The position numbers and the translations under genes were made by a program. DNA of 64,000 nt from Paragonimus westermani (taxonomy: Eukaryota; Platyhelminthes; Trematoda; Plagiorchiida; Troglotrematidae): positions 30,982-94,981 of the forward strand of contig QNGE01003062.1 of NCBI GenBank assembly GCA_008508345.1, read 5' to 3'. Shown here piece after piece: positions 21,492 to 34,636 of this stretch. The notes beneath the pieces are model-generated. The model was not told the origin of the DNA and did not search any database. It saw nothing but the letters and a program-made list of their open reading frames with translations. Positions within the stretch are counted from its first letter, which is position 1. Every line of letters starts with the position of its first letter.

Positions 21492-24400
21492 TTCTTTACC
21501 CAAGTCTGCACTTGCGCTCTGTTTCCGTCATTTGACCTTCTCCGTCTTTTCTACACGTATGTATATTCAACTCGGTACTCTCGTTTTCAATTTTGACCCT
21601 CAATTACCACTGCCCCACTGTTTTTGTTACGTGGTCTATTGGACTTCACTTCTTGACAAGCCCGTGTCTGTATGGCCCTCTATCAGTCTCATCGGTAGTC
21701 TGCTTGAAGATTGCTTGCGCTGCCCATACATGTTGCGCTCACTTGTACGTTTTGCTGTCTGTATCTGTTTGCCTCTTCAACCCGGGCCGGTTTTGCGTTT
21801 ACCATCTTCTCATTTGGATTTCTCGACCCCTTTTTGCCCGTTTTTTTACCACTGTTGAAAGCAGCCTCCACGCACACCAAAAATACAAAACAATCGCTCT
21901 TAATCTCATTTTTTTGTACTTCACCTCCGCAATCATTGCCAATCGCCTTTGCGACTGATGACGACGCTGAGTTCCAGCTATGTTTTGTTCGATTGACTTG
22001 TCAGTTTTTCTATTGCTGTCGTCACCGTCGTTATTCTGCTGCTCCGCATTCTCGTCGTTTCTGTTGTCCCTGTTTGCCCCTATTATCGTCTGACGAGAGC
22101 AGTCCTCTTCCCGCCCTCCTGCGACTCTGCTGGTGTCGTTGAGATGTTGCTTGAGGCGGACATTTTCTCGTCCCGTTTCTATACGCATCTGATTTGTAAC
22201 TATTCCTATCTTCTAGTTGTATGCAATGGGCCCACTCGGATTAAATAATTCTTTTGTGCTGAAGGACCAAACCGACCTGTGTATACGTTCGTCCACTAAC
22301 CCGTGCGAGTGTCAGCCAACTACTGAATGAGCAGCCAAATCAAACAATTGCTGGACGTGTACCTGTCTCTTTTATCGGAGGCGTTGTGTGCATTTCACAT
22401 ATATACATATATTTTATCGCTTTACTATGAATGCTGATGCTTCTATCACTGCAACATAGGTATATGAATATATTTATATAATCAAACGATCTGCGTTGTC
22501 AAATTTGTTTTACACCCTTGACTCAAAGAAGAGGGAAGCTCGTTTTACTTTGCCAAATCGGACGTTGTCTTCTAAGGGTTTCTTGGCTAAACACGTGGAT
22601 TTAAGGGAAATATTTCTTATTGTAAGGTTACACGAGAAACTCTTATTTAGATGACCAAATTAATGTGTATTCCCTGTCGATACTTCGGAAGTGGTCGACA
22701 GGGGCGTAATCTGTAGACTGGTTATTGCTGGGTAGCCTCATCGGTCGAGCTCTTATGCCTGTCTATCCGGTAGCGAAAATCCTGTGGGGACAAGTACAAA
22801 AATTGGTTTCCGACAGCTTTTTAGCTCTTTCTTCTTTCGCTGTACAATTCAGGAAGCTGAAAAAAAGTTACATATGAAGATTTAGCGTGTGACAAATCGA
22901 AAGTAGCATGATGTATGTACTTAGACGAGAAGCATTAAATTAGACGACTTAGTGGTCACGAACTATGACTGTTTCACTGAGCAAAGGTGGGTAGGTGTCA
23001 CCTAGGGGATTGGGGTCCTTGTGATCACTTAAATCGCTGGCTGGAAACGCCATCTGAACTGACATCATGCAGCAGTCAGGGATTAACTTGTTCTCGTACC
23101 ATTCCTAGTTCTATCTGGCTTTGCGTTATCCTGTATCCTTTTCTATTAGTGTTTCTAGGTTGCTGCACGTCACCCGTACGGTGAGGGGCGTCCCTTGCCA
23201 AGATACCGTCTGATCAGGTTCATAGACGTTAGGATTGAACGGGTGTTCTCTGATTTTGCGGAGTTTTTGCACGGAACTCATAATCAACCCACTGCACTCA
23301 GAAGCGGAAAATTCTATTACCTTTCAGTAGAGATATAGATTGCAGCGTTGAACTACATAGCGTTACTTTTCTTCATTTTAATTCGCGTTTTAATTAAGGA
23401 GACTTTCAATTCACGACCCTCGTTTCTGGCAATTTAGAGGAGTCATACCAATTCAATTATGCTGAACCAACCTTGTGGTTCCTTTATGACGTTCCTCATT
23501 CACTGCCTTGTGGGCTTACGTGTCACCTTGTGGCAGAGAGTTTACTCGACTTGATGTTGGGTTGAAGCAGACTAATCGAAAATAAAGCTCGCAAACTTAG
23601 AATTCTGTCCGCTTGCCTTTGAGAGTCAAACAGTTCACCTTGATGACTGTATTCGAAACGCAATATTTTAACTTCAGTGAACATCTAGTTACTCTTCGCA
23701 ATTGTGTTGTAATTAGCTTGATGACCAAACGAAGAAATCTCATTCGCCACTTTGTCTTTCTCATTAACGCCTTTAGTGAGAACACTCATGTTCATTTGTG
23801 GCTTACCCAAAACGTCATGGAAGTAAAATGTCTTATCAACAGCTTTGGCTAAGAAGCCTTGTACTTAGGATGATGGACCGTCGATGTTTATTCTACCTAC
23901 TTGTCTTTTTTGTTGTTCGACTAATTAACCTTACTTTCCACCGACATTCATCACCCACAAATGATCAGTTTTCCGTATGACACTGTTAGAACGAGCTCAT
24001 CGGGGCCGTTTCCCTCTCTGTTACGACGCACGGAATTCGTTCTTCGTAGGTGTACACACTCGGATATTCGAAAACCATTGTAATGTGTGGATCGTCCGGC
24101 CAGCTAGTCACTGTTGCCTCTGGGCTCCGGTTTCTTAATGATCTACATGCCTGAAGTGTTCTCGGCTTATTCATCCGACACCTGCACACAAACTACAGTG
24201 TATGTCCGATGCGTGCGTCAAAACATTAACTTTCGGACGGTATATTAGCAAAAAATACACTAAACTGCCCCCATCCGTTTTGTCGGGACTTTCTGCTGTC
24301 AGCATAGAGCTGGATCCAACGGTTTATTCTGTGTCTTTCCGACAGGTATGCATGAGCAAACGGACTCATCCAGCTGACCAATTGTCATGAACCACGTGTA

Positions 24401-25900
24401 TGGGACTTCATTCATGCGTTTTTCGGTCTATCTTTAGATGTCACTTCAACACAACAACGCGGGAATCGATGATATTGTTCCAACCCTTCTTCACCAAAGT
24501 ATACTGAACGTAACAGGCCTACTACCGAGCTCTGCATTGTGTTCGGCTGAGATGAACCCTCTAGACTTCATGTTTCTTTAGGCATTGAAATGCAGATGGT
24601 CATCTACTCCGAACTGTCCGTGCTCACATTTCACTGGAGTTCTGCTTTTGTACCAGCTAATTCAAATCACTTGTGCACCAAGCGTAACCCTCTCAGGTGC
24701 ACGCCTCTCAATTGGGTATCGCCACCTGTACAGTATGAAATTCCCACTTCACAGGGGGCTATGATGATACTCTGTCCAAAAGTCACGACTAAAGAACTAT
24801 TAACCCGCCACTTGGGCTACAGAATCCCTTGAAATATGACAACTCCAAACTTACCCAATTCGCATTACATTTAAAAACTGCGATTGTGGAGAATTGTCCC
24901 AGATAGATAATAGGAAATATGCAAAATAGTGATACCAGTTGGCGTGAAAAAACACTGTCGGGTTGGAACACTCAGTTTATGAGGGCATTCTAAGAAGTGC
25001 TGCATTTGAAGATTTTTAGTTTGTGCTCGATCTTATGGTCTTTTTAGCTGCCGACTCATACCGCTGCTGTAGCCAATGCTGCTGTTGAATACTAAGGATA
25101 GGCATGCTCTCAACGCGTCCTGCGTACAGCCAACTGTTTCGGACTTTAATCGGTTCTGCTTATACGCGTTTACTCTGCAGCTGGAATTATAGGTCCAACA
25201 AAGTATATCCGAAATTAATTCAGCCGAGTAATACGCCTACCAAGCTCCCCAGTCTAGATACTTTTTTATTATAGAAAACTGCAGTTATTTCACAGTTCAG
25301 TGATTTGATTCGTCATGTTTGAATGCAGTGTTGTATTCCCGCAATTTAGTTTGCAACTCAGTGGCACTATGTTTTGCGATCTATGTCGTAACGAATCGCG
25401 CTGCAGCTTGGTGGACACCTGCATTAGACTTCATATGAAAGTGAACTGCAGTGAATTGTTAACCATCTGTGGGTGCATAGCCTCCAGCATAACAATGGTG
25501 ATAGTCCCCTAGCTCCAACGCAGAGTTTATTGACCATTTTCGAAAACAATCATTTTGGCGTACTTAACATTCCGCGTGTTAGTCTCTCCTCAACTGACGT
25601 TAAACACAGTAGGGTTGGGCGGTTGGTACATGCACAGCATTAAGTTGCTAGCCTATTATCTGCAAACAGCCATCTGTTTATAATTTGTGGGCATTACTCT
25701 TTCTTTCCTATGCCTTCATTATATGGGGTCATTTATTGACAGTTTGGAGAACTTATTGTTGGAGGTAATCGTCTTGATCATAAGAACGAAAACGAGCTTG
25801 TGTGCGGGTTTTGTCTCAACCTAATTCTTCGCAGCTCTTAATACTGGTTGATACCTTTTCCTTCACCACATATGTGTTTGAGGAATTACAATCATTCGCC
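21492..25900. other. 3' UTR and intergenic sequence, no gene seen
   Basis: The first several hundred bases are T/C-rich, with long but featureless open frames, and probably contain the 3' UTR of the CHD7-like gene. ATTAAA near 22236 is one possible polyadenylation signal and AATAAA near 23580 another; neither can be chosen from sequence alone. AT-rich microsatellite-like stretches occur at about 22398-22420 and 22460-22485. I found no conserved domain in the rest. Confidence 0.5.
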
Positions 25901-26029
25901 TACCTGAATCTCATGTTTGAAATAGGTCCTGCATGGAAGTCAGAGGTGAGGTTTTGGTGCCCAATTTTCATCGACAATTGGTGATGTTTCATCAATCTGT
26001 CATTTACCTGCGAGGTTATTTTATATTGC

Positions 26030-26450
26030 TTCCAGAAACATGGCATACACCTGACGCAAATTGAGATATGAAGTCCAAGTGTCGAACTTCGGGGGGCGGA
26101 CATCACCTGGACCAATTGTGGAAGACAAAAACTAACGGTTTGCGGTCGGTGAAAATCATAAGCAGGTTTCCTTCGAAGACATGTCGGAAGTGCCAAACGG
26201 CCGAGTAGATGGTTAACTGACAACCGAACGTGCTATAACTTGTTCCAGTCAGAAGCAGACGTGTGGAAAAGAAAGTGAGTAGTTTCCAGAGTTCATCGAC
26301 GAACCGCTGAAGAACTGCGCTGACCGCAGTGTCTGACGCATCAAGTCATACTTATTCCGTGGATGAGTTGAAATGGTGTAACATGGCGGCGGCGGCTAAT
26401 GCATCCTTAATTGATCTAGCGATTCAATGGCTATCAGGGATAACTCTACG
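26030..26450 (-). mobile_element. Ty3/Gypsy pol relic: RNase H fragment
   Basis: The minus strand reads KDALAAAAMLHHF, then LDASDTAVSAVLQRFVDELW, LLTFFSTRLLLTGTSYSTFG, CQLTIYSAVWHFRHVFEGN and FTDRKPLVFVF. This is the standard Gypsy RNase H order: D-A-S-D...Y-S-T-F-x-x-E-L...F-T-D-H-K-P-L. Stops and the loss of the central Glu (Q-L instead of E-L) show that it is dead. Confidence 0.75.
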
Positions 26451-26797
26451 TCTAGATATTGGCTACAGTCACATGGTCGGGGCATATGGGTTTATTAGAG
26501 TACATAAGACAGGAGATCAGATACACTGTAGAGGGTGTCGACTGAGTGTGTACGACCTACAGCAATCTAAATTTTCTGTTGTACTGCCCAAAATATGGGC
26601 TATAGCATGGCACATTCTTATGAACATGCAATTTTTACAAAACTGCAAAATACTTTCTCAATAACCTTGCCTATGTTTGGTGTTCTCAAAGAAAGCCTTA
26701 CGGGATGTTGCAGACAGCAACCAGTGAAGTGGTAATTCACTGTTGACTCACCCAAGCAATACACACGATGCTTGGGTGGACACTCGAATATGCCATA

Positions 26798-27007
26798 TTA
26801 TGGGCCATATGATGTAAGCCTATGCCCCGAGGACCACACAGGACCATGTACAACAATCGCACGGCCTACGTTTCCGTTGACACGACCAAGCGGTAAGTCG
26901 TTCGAGCGATGCAGAAGTTGAGCGCTGTACGGAATAAGCCGTTCGTAATAATTGGCCATCGCGTTAAGTTGGTGGATGGCGGTGTTGCATCGTAATTCAG
27001 AACGCAA
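26798..27007 (-). mobile_element. Ty3/Gypsy pol relic: RT thumb fragment
   Basis: The minus-strand frame contains LNAMANYYERLIPYSAQLLH followed by RSNDLPLGR. It matches the Gypsy motif L-G-x-x-N-Y-Y-x-R-F-I-P...L-L-x-P-L-x-D-L-L. It lies 5' of the RNase H fragment on the same strand, separated by about 350 bases of unassigned sequence, so the two may be one disrupted element or two. Confidence 0.55.
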
Positions 27008-27672
27008 AGCAGTGCCAACGTGCGCAAACTAATAATTATGCGATATGATCAGCAGACATACAAAAGAGACATCAAATAAGTGAACGAGTTGGAATTAAAC
27101 CAATCACAGTCGCGAAATATCGCGCGAGCGTTAGTAGTCAATCATATAGGTGAGCGGTTTGCCATTGCAAAAGATGTACACACACATCACTTTTTTCGGG
27201 CAGCTTTGAATAAGACTTAGATAAAATGACCGGCCGACTTCGGTGCCCGTGATGAGCTACGAGGATTTGAGGGGCCTACAACGGTTTGCTTCGCACGTGA
27301 AGGTAAAGTGACTCCTTGGGTCAATCGTTCACTAAACCACTGACGTTGACTGGCTTTCCTGTAATTATCCAGCTAGTATCTATTGCGTCCGAGAACACAC
27401 TTTATGGAGATGAGGGATAAAGAGCTTGTTTTTCTTTTGTTGTGCTGTTGATTCTTTAAGCAGACAAATGTTCCGGGTGCCAGAGTTTTGCTGACTTAGC
27501 ATGAGTCTGGGTAGGTTTCTCTCCGTGGCAACTCGGTAGTTTTGTCTTCACTTGCAGGATCCCAGAATTTTCCTCACGGGCAAAATGCATAACCTCACGT
27601 TTTAAGTTAGTTAGATGATGGAACCAACTGCGTTACACGCATGCTGCAGTCGTCTATCACAGAAGGCTCCTC

Positions 27673-28680
27673 TCACAAGGGGCAGTAGCATGTTAGCTCA
27701 CCAGTGATATTTCTGACACTAGGCCATTCGGCAGAAATGTACTGTTTCAATTGTTGCAGCTCAGTGTCCATTTGCGTATGCTCTCGCCATCGCCCTCTGG
27801 TTACCGCATGAATTCCTAAATCATCAATGACAGCCACTATTTCGCACTCGTTCATATATTCTGTATCAGTTAGTATAGACAAAGGTAAGCGGGAAAATAC
27901 GCCAGCTACTTGATTTTCTGAACCATTTCTACATCTAATTTTGAAGCCGTATTTCAGTGGTCTGGCATACCACCGACTGTTCCGTAATGTTCTATGGCCT
28001 GTAGTTTCTTGACTCAGAAGTGTCGTCAATGCTGCATGATCAGTCCTCAGAGTGAAGCGTTTACCAAAAAGGTACATATGCAACTTCTCGTAGGCCCAGT
28101 CACATGCGGAAGCCAGATTTTCGATGACTGAATGTTTACGTTCCGTACCAGGAAATGTTCGTGATGCGTACTCAATGGTCCTTCCATGTCCTTGTTGAAG
28201 TCGAGGAAGAATGGCTCCTAGACCGACATTATAAACATCTGTTGAAACGAACTTGCTACGTGATTCATTGAAGATAGTGAACACGGGAGTAGAAACAACC
28301 ATCTGCTTCACGCGTGAAAAGACCTCTATCTGGATGTTGGATTTCGTAACTAACGGCGGTTGCTCGACCACGGTGAGGAAAGTCGGAAGATGGCTCAAGT
28401 AGTATGAGCAGAGTCCGGGGTAACGTTTGAGTTGAAGTGGATTCATGGGCTCTGGAGTATCTTCAGTAGCCTCAGTATTTTCTAAGTTGGGACGAACTCC
28501 ACCAGATATAATATGGCTAAGGAATGGTATTTCAGTCACGTAGAATACACTTTTTCATGTTCAAGCGCAAGTTAAGTTGATGGAGACGGTCCAGCATAGT
28601 GAAGACTGAAATCATACTCTTCTTTAGATTCTCCGAAAACGCATAAATCATCCAGGTACACAACAAAACCTCGACATGAA
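27673..28680 (-). mobile_element. Ty3/Gypsy pol relic: reverse transcriptase and RNase H
   Basis: From high to low coordinates the minus strand gives GFVVYLDDLCVFGESKEEYD (intact YLDD box, about 28640-28670), a frameshift, LDRLHQLNLRLNMKKCIL, and then a 288-codon open frame. That frame holds RYPGLCSYYLSHLPTF, TIEYASRTFPGTERKHSVIE, FGKRFTLRTDHAALTTLLS and GSENQVAGVFSRLPL. This layout is typical of Gypsy elements whose RNase H carries Y-A-S-R-x-L-x-x-x-E-R-x-Y-S...T-D-H. The integrase part is absent or beyond recognition. The sequence differs clearly from the element at 31-33 kb, so it is another lineage. Confidence 0.85.
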
Positions 28681-29339
28681 GACGAAGACTTAGTCAAATA
28701 TCTTCGTCAAGCCAATGAAGCCGAAATTAAACCCATTGGAAACACTGTACTCGTATATACACGTAATGGGAGAAGTAATGGAAGATCTGGAATCGACCGT
28801 AAGTGGTGTATGAACGAAAGAACCTTTGCGTGATGGCATGTTTGAAGCTAATAATATAGGCGCTAGCACCTATGGATGAGCAACGGTGGGTATGAGTTAA
28901 TCCTCAGAATGTGTTCTAATTTATTCATGTACCTTCCTAAGCATTCCTAACAGTGTTTTGGGGGTGCCGTTTGGCCTGTCTTTTTTATCACTGGCGTGAA
29001 GCCACAAAAAGACACGGAACATTGAATTCGAAAAACCCTGAGATCGAAGTACCGATGACCTTGAGCTCATCGTCGCAGGAAGCTAGACATCCTGGCTCCT
29101 TCATTTTGCTTGTCCTGTGCACTGAATTATATCTCTGGTGAATTGGAATCGTGGTAAGCCACACGCGAGGGACATGAACGTGGTCTCTAAATCATATTAG
29201 CCTACATAACACTGGCCTAATTTGTTTCTGGCGACTTTGCATCTTCACTGTTGGTGAGGTCGTGAATGTATCCGAACTTACACCTACGTCTCACATTGTG
29301 TCAGTGGAAGAAGCCTTTGCAGGTGCCGCGTAAATTTCC

Positions 29340-30960
29340 ACATTACACACCTCGATGAACGCCGGCTTCGATCTATTAGTATATATACGTCTCCTATTGC
29401 TCTCCCATACAGAAGCTCATCACACGGTGGGAGTACGGTGAATAAACCTGTGTATTGTGGTTGAGAAGGCTGTCAGGAAGCGACAGTACGAATCAAAACA
29501 TGTGAACAGGCTGACGGGCGAGGATCGTAATGTGTCGGTGTCGTCTGCTTTCTTGGTAGGTTTGGTCGAAGGCACTGCATCCGTTGGTTCCGTTGTTCGT
29601 GAAGCACCTATCTTAGGGAATATACATAACAGGCACCTATAGACTAACTGAGAGGGAGCGGCATGTAGACCGGCCTGCGCTGTGTTTCAGATAACTAAAA
29701 AGACTGACACGGGGTGCTCTTGCTACGATTTGTTGTCGGCGAACAGCGAACGTTTGGCTATCTACGGAGACGTTTAACTAACCCCTTTGCTGTAGGTTGG
29801 CAAGTCATGATTCAAACTCGTCCATATCTTAGAGCGTTGATAATTGATGCACAGACTAGTTCAAAGTGCGACCTGCGGTCGCTGTTGACCACAGCGGAAC
29901 AACTAAGACAACGGTCCAAAAATACTCGTGTGGAGATTTCCGATGGGCAAGTTGAAAGTGGTTTGATTTGTAACCGACAAGCAAATCGCTTCAAGTGTGC
30001 TAGATATACATATACCCCTTAAAGTGTTTCAAGGGTCCAAATAGGTCGGCGTGTACACGACCGAAACGCCCGTCAGAGTTGCGAAAACAATCCAAAAAGG
30101 AACAGGTGCGGTACCGAATTTTGGACCGTTGAGTGCGTGTACGCCGTTTTTGAGGTGCACGTGTCACTGCTGATATCATACTAGACGAGAATTTTAGTGA
30201 ACATCTTGACTGTGGGGCGCATATCTGAACGAAGCGTACTGGCAGCGAAACGCTGACGGATCAACTGATCAGACGATATTTTGTGGGGATAAAATCACCT
30301 ACCCACCGAGCAGTTGTAAAGGGATGTTTTCGTTAGACAGAACTTGACAAGCAAAGTAATTTTACTTCAAGATCGTTGAGATTCCGCTGCGAGACCTACT
30401 GAGCTGTCTGTCGTGCCCGTTTTTCCACCGATGGGTGAGAGTGCATCTGTGACTGTGTCCGAGATGTCCGTCGCGAAGTAAGCGGCATAGTCCCAGCATC
30501 GGTCTCTCCTGAAGGAGTACCCGTCGGTTATCGAGCTTAAGGAGAACTTTAGCGGTTTATAATCTATGGCAGGGATAGAACTGCATTCTGTGACGTGTCA
30601 AAAATGATATACATCGCTAAGTTTCTTTCTAGAAGCACTGTACTGTGACTCGATCGTTTATGAGTGCATAAAGGACGAAAACTGTTTGCAGCCTTCGGGA
30701 TGGAGTTGCTGGTGCAAAGCCATAGCCACAGCCACTTCCAATCCTCTCATGGTTATCGTCTGTGGGGCAGATAGATGTTGTGAGAACAGTGGTTTATTGG
30801 AAATGACTGATTTTATCTCGACGAAGACAGCTTGGCGGATGATCATTTCGGGTTCGCAAAATTAGGGTTGAGACGGGCATGACGGTCAATTAAACCACCC
30901 GGGCGATGACAGTTTTTAAACGCGGTGGGTTTGTAGCGACTATAGTAAGTAATATTTTGA
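29340..30960 (+). other. Unassigned sequence upstream of a Gypsy pol relic
   Basis: A short TATATATA stretch and GTGAATAAACCTGTG (about 29430-29450) look LTR-like, and an open frame at 29714-30022 could be gag-derived (EQLRQRSKNTRVEISDG). Neither reaches the level of a family match. It may be the decayed 5' half of the plus-strand Gypsy element that starts at about 30970. Confidence 0.25.
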
Positions 30961-30969
30961 TAGTTTCAT

Positions 30970-33210
30970 TCATCTGTGTATTTGCGAATTCTTACGCATG
31001 TCGTACGGTTTGAGCAACGACGCTCAGACTTTCCAAGGTTTTATTTACGACGTGTGTCGGGGACTGGACAGTGTTTATTTGCACTTAGATGGTATCTTGG
31101 TGGATAGCTCATCTCAGGAGGAACATTGCGTACACTTGCGTTCATTATTCATCCGGTTGTCGCATCATGGGGTGACCATACACCTAGCTAAATGTTCTTT
31201 CGGTGCGTCACGCGTAGCCTTCCTGGATCACAGTATACCCGCGAGCGGGATAGAACCTCTCCCCGACAAAGTACAGGCAATAGTGGACTACCCGGAGCCC
31301 ACATCGTTCAAACAATTTCGCCGTTTCGACGGTTTAGTGAACTTTTACCGTCGTTTCATCCCTAACTGTGACTGTCTAATGCATCCGCTCACCGACCTAC
31401 TCAGAGGCCGTAAAAATGGCCGTCATTGATTCAAAAAGGGCTATCGCCAGTATGGCATTGCTGTCGCATCATCATCCACCTGCTTCCTTGGCACTAAGCG
31501 TGGATGCATCTGACGTGGCTGTAGGGGCGGCTCTGCAGCAGCAACTCGGTGTCCACTAGCCTTTTCTTTAAACGGTTACAACCTACTGAATGGCGGTATA
31601 GTGCTTTTGGGAAGGAGCTGTTAACGGTATATCTTGGCATCCGCCATTTTCGACGTCCTTGAAGGCAGGGACTTTATCGTATTCACAGACCACAAGTCGC
31701 TAACGTACGCGTTACGCTCGACAACGGACAGGTATTACCCCAGAGATACCAGACACCTGGATTATATCGCTCAGTTCCTGGCCGGCATTCGTCATATTTC
31801 AGGTATTGCGAACCCAGTCGCCGATGCGCTTCCGCGCAACAATGCTATGCTGAGCACGACAGAAAGTTCAGTAGAGCCGGCGGCAATCGCAGCCGCACAG
31901 GACAGCTACCCGGAGATAGAACAACTCCGCCGGTCGAGTTCCCTTAAGTTAGAAAGTGGTTCCACGAATTCGCCCGGTGGTGTGATTATTTGTGACACTT
32001 CACAAGGCATACCTCGTCCGGTTATTCCATTGGCCTTCCGCCGCCGAATTTTCGATACGTTGCACAACATGTCTCACTCTGGCATACGTTCAACAGTCAA
32101 AATAGTCACGCGGCGCTTCGTCTGGCGCAACGTCAATCGCGACGTCCGCAAATGGTAGAAAGCGTGCATACACTGTCAGCGGTCTAAGATCCATCGTCAC
32201 ACGTGTACACCAGTGGGAAGTTTTGCAGCCCCTGAAGAGCGTTTCTATCACGTGCATGTCGACCTGTTCTGACCCCTGCCACCCTCGGATGGGTATAATT
32301 ACATCCTGACATGCGTAGACAGGTTTGCACGTTGGTCAGAGGCTATACCAATTCCGAATTTCCGGTCGGGAACCGTCGCATGAGCATTCTTGGAACGTTG
32401 GGTCGATCAGTTTGGTTGCCCTGCTGTAGTGACTACCGGTCGTGGGTCACATTTTGACTTGGCCGCCACTTCACTCCTCTATGCACTAGGCTGTAGTAGA
32501 AATCGTACAACAGCTTACCACCCGGCAGCCAACGGGTCGGTTGAGCGTTTTCATCGGCAGTTGGAAAGTTCGCTACGCGCTAGCAACAACCCCTCATGGC
32601 ACGAGGTTTTGCCAGTAGTCTTGTTAGGTATCCGTAACACGCTGAAGGCAGACTTGCACACCACACACACACAAGTTAGTCTATGGGTGCTCCTCACGTT
32701 CACCCGGGGAGTTGGTTGCCTCAAGCACAACGGGACATATCAACTTCGCGGATTACGGTGAACGGTTAGCCCAACACATGAGGCAACCCCGACCATTTCC
32801 ATCGAGAGAACAGACGACGCCAACGTAAGTACATCCTCGTCTGTCAAATTGTTCTCATGTTTTTGGTTCGTGCGGTTACTTCTTGACGTCCTGTGCACCC
32901 GCCGTATACCGGACCGTTCCACGTACTCGCACGCTATGCTAAGACATTCGTGTTGGAACGCAATGGTAAACGCGAGGTGATCTCTATCGATAGACTGAAG
33001 CCAGGGTTTATAGAGGTACCCGATAAGAAAACTGATTTGCAAGCAGCAACGCCCTCTTCGGTCGGTACACTACCCGGCGTTGGTACAGATTCGGTTTCAG
33101 TTGCGACTATGCCTGCCTTGACGGGGTCAAGCCTCCAGAGCAGACGCGGGCGGGAGTTGCGAAGGCCATTGCGATCCGCAGATTACGTGGACGTTTGCCG
33201 TATTCACTTT
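30970..33210 (+). mobile_element. Ty3/Gypsy retrotransposon relic: RT, RNase H, integrase
   Basis: Domains in order: RT 30985-31430 (FLRMSYGLSNDAQTFQGFI, YLHLDGILVDSSSQEEHC, VNFYRRFIPNCDCLMHPL). RNase H 31475-31850 (LSVDASDVAVGAALQQQLG, WRYSAFGKELLTVYL, FTDHKSLTYAL). Integrase zinc-binding region and core 32050-32760 (HNMSHSGIRSTVKIVTRRFV, HCQRSK, YNYILTCVDRFARWSEAIPI, AYHPAANGSVERFHRQLES). An integrase C-terminal part lies at 32895-33020 (HPPYTGPFHVLARYAKTFVL). At least three frameshifts and stops at about 32156, 32270 and 32378 break it. RT Y-L-D-D reads H-L-D-G, and the integrase second Asp is Gly (T-T-G-R-G-S-H-F). The trematode CsRn1-type group is a plausible relative. Confidence 0.92.
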
Positions 33211-33689
33211 TTGTTGTCACACTTCCTTACCAAGTTGATTTTAGATGGCCTGACCTACAGCGGACTGTCGACGGGACGTTTTCTTTCGAAAAGCAAAAGA
33301 AAACCCTATTTTGTCGGACGCCATGGAACCAGAAAACCCGATGCGTGGAAATAACCATCCATTAGCTACATGGGGCAATGAGGGCGTGCACTGCGAGAAG
33401 ACGCTGGAAAGCTCGGAGTCCTGTGAAGATCGTCCACGATGGACGTGAACAAGGCTACAGCCTTACTAGACCGACCACAACGTGTTTTCCCAATTCCCCT
33501 CCTGCATACAACTATTAACCTGCACAACAGTGCCCCCCCAACCATCTTCAATTGTTTTCCCTCCCCATTTCCACCGGACGTGGATGCGACTTGTGTGGCA
33601 GAAGGAAATTGGACCGTTCATGCTGGAGTTCATGCTGCCGGTTAACTGAAGAGCTCCTACATTATCGAATTCAACATTCTGGTTGTCTT

Positions 33690-34030
33690 CTAGCGGGGGA
33701 GCTCTTTAGCTCACTGCGTTGAAGTTAGAATTAGCACCAGTACTCTTCCTCCTCCTCACATTTTGTTTGCGCTTAAACGTATGTTTGAACTAGTGTGGTT
33801 ACCGGCAGAACACCAGCGCACTCGAAAGTTTCTGCTCCGGTGCCTGCTCGCTTGACGTTTTACTGTAATAACGTTTCATCTCGCTCTTCGCTCGCTCTCG
33901 TCGATTTTACGTGTCGGCAATATATTTTTCGTCCACTCGTTGAGTTGTTCGTAATTGATCGGCCATAGCCCGTCTGAACTCTACAAGATATTTTTCTCAG
34001 GCATTTCTATAATAGTCAAATAGAAGACGT
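33690..34030 (+). mobile_element. Possible 3' LTR of the plus-strand Gypsy element
   Basis: A purine-rich GCGGGGGAG just downstream of pol (33692-33701) is followed by GCTCTTTAGCTCACTG and later by a TATATTTTT stretch. That is the arrangement expected of a polypurine tract and LTR. No second copy was found upstream of pol, so the boundaries are a guess. Confidence 0.3.
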
Positions 34031-34636
34031 CAATTACGAGAAGGGGATGTGGAATGTTCGGTGTGGAAAACAGCGAACGTTTCACTTTGCCGTTGGTGAA
34101 AATAGTAGATGTGATTGCAGCTTCTTTCCGCAATGGCTGATGCCATGTAGCCATCTGGTCGTGGTTTTCCGAGCAATCGACAGGCCGATCGGCAGGTTAA
34201 CAAAGAAGTGTAGTTAGGTATTATCTGACACTGCCCCCAGTGAGGCAGCACTCAGTGACATGCAGGAGACAGTAGTATGCATGCCCACTGTAACGATTCT
34301 TTTCCGATTGTTGAGTTACGCGTAGCCCAAAAAACGGATCCCCAAAATGAGAACAAGATTGGATCCAACAAGCTCTAAGGTACTATTAACGAAATGCATC
34401 AATAAGTACGAAAAGCAAACCTCAATCGTTCGCGACGATAGTCTCGTCCAGCAAAATCAACAGCTTCTCAACAGGACCAACAAGGTCAAAGGTGAACCGA
34501 CACGCCAGCTGACCAGGACAAGAATGGCCACTCGCGCGACGGACATTTAGTGACCCATTAGTTCAATAAAACAAAATGGGGTGGGTGAGGTAGTGGGAAA
34601 GTGTCAGGTTAGAGGGGAAAATGGAAAAAGCATGCG

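Noticed and set aside
21391..22142. Several long overlapping plus-strand frames after the CHD7-like stop
   Set aside because: The sequence is T/C-rich, which produces long Leu/Phe/Cys/Ser-rich frames by chance; no splice sites or motifs are present, and it fits a 3' UTR.
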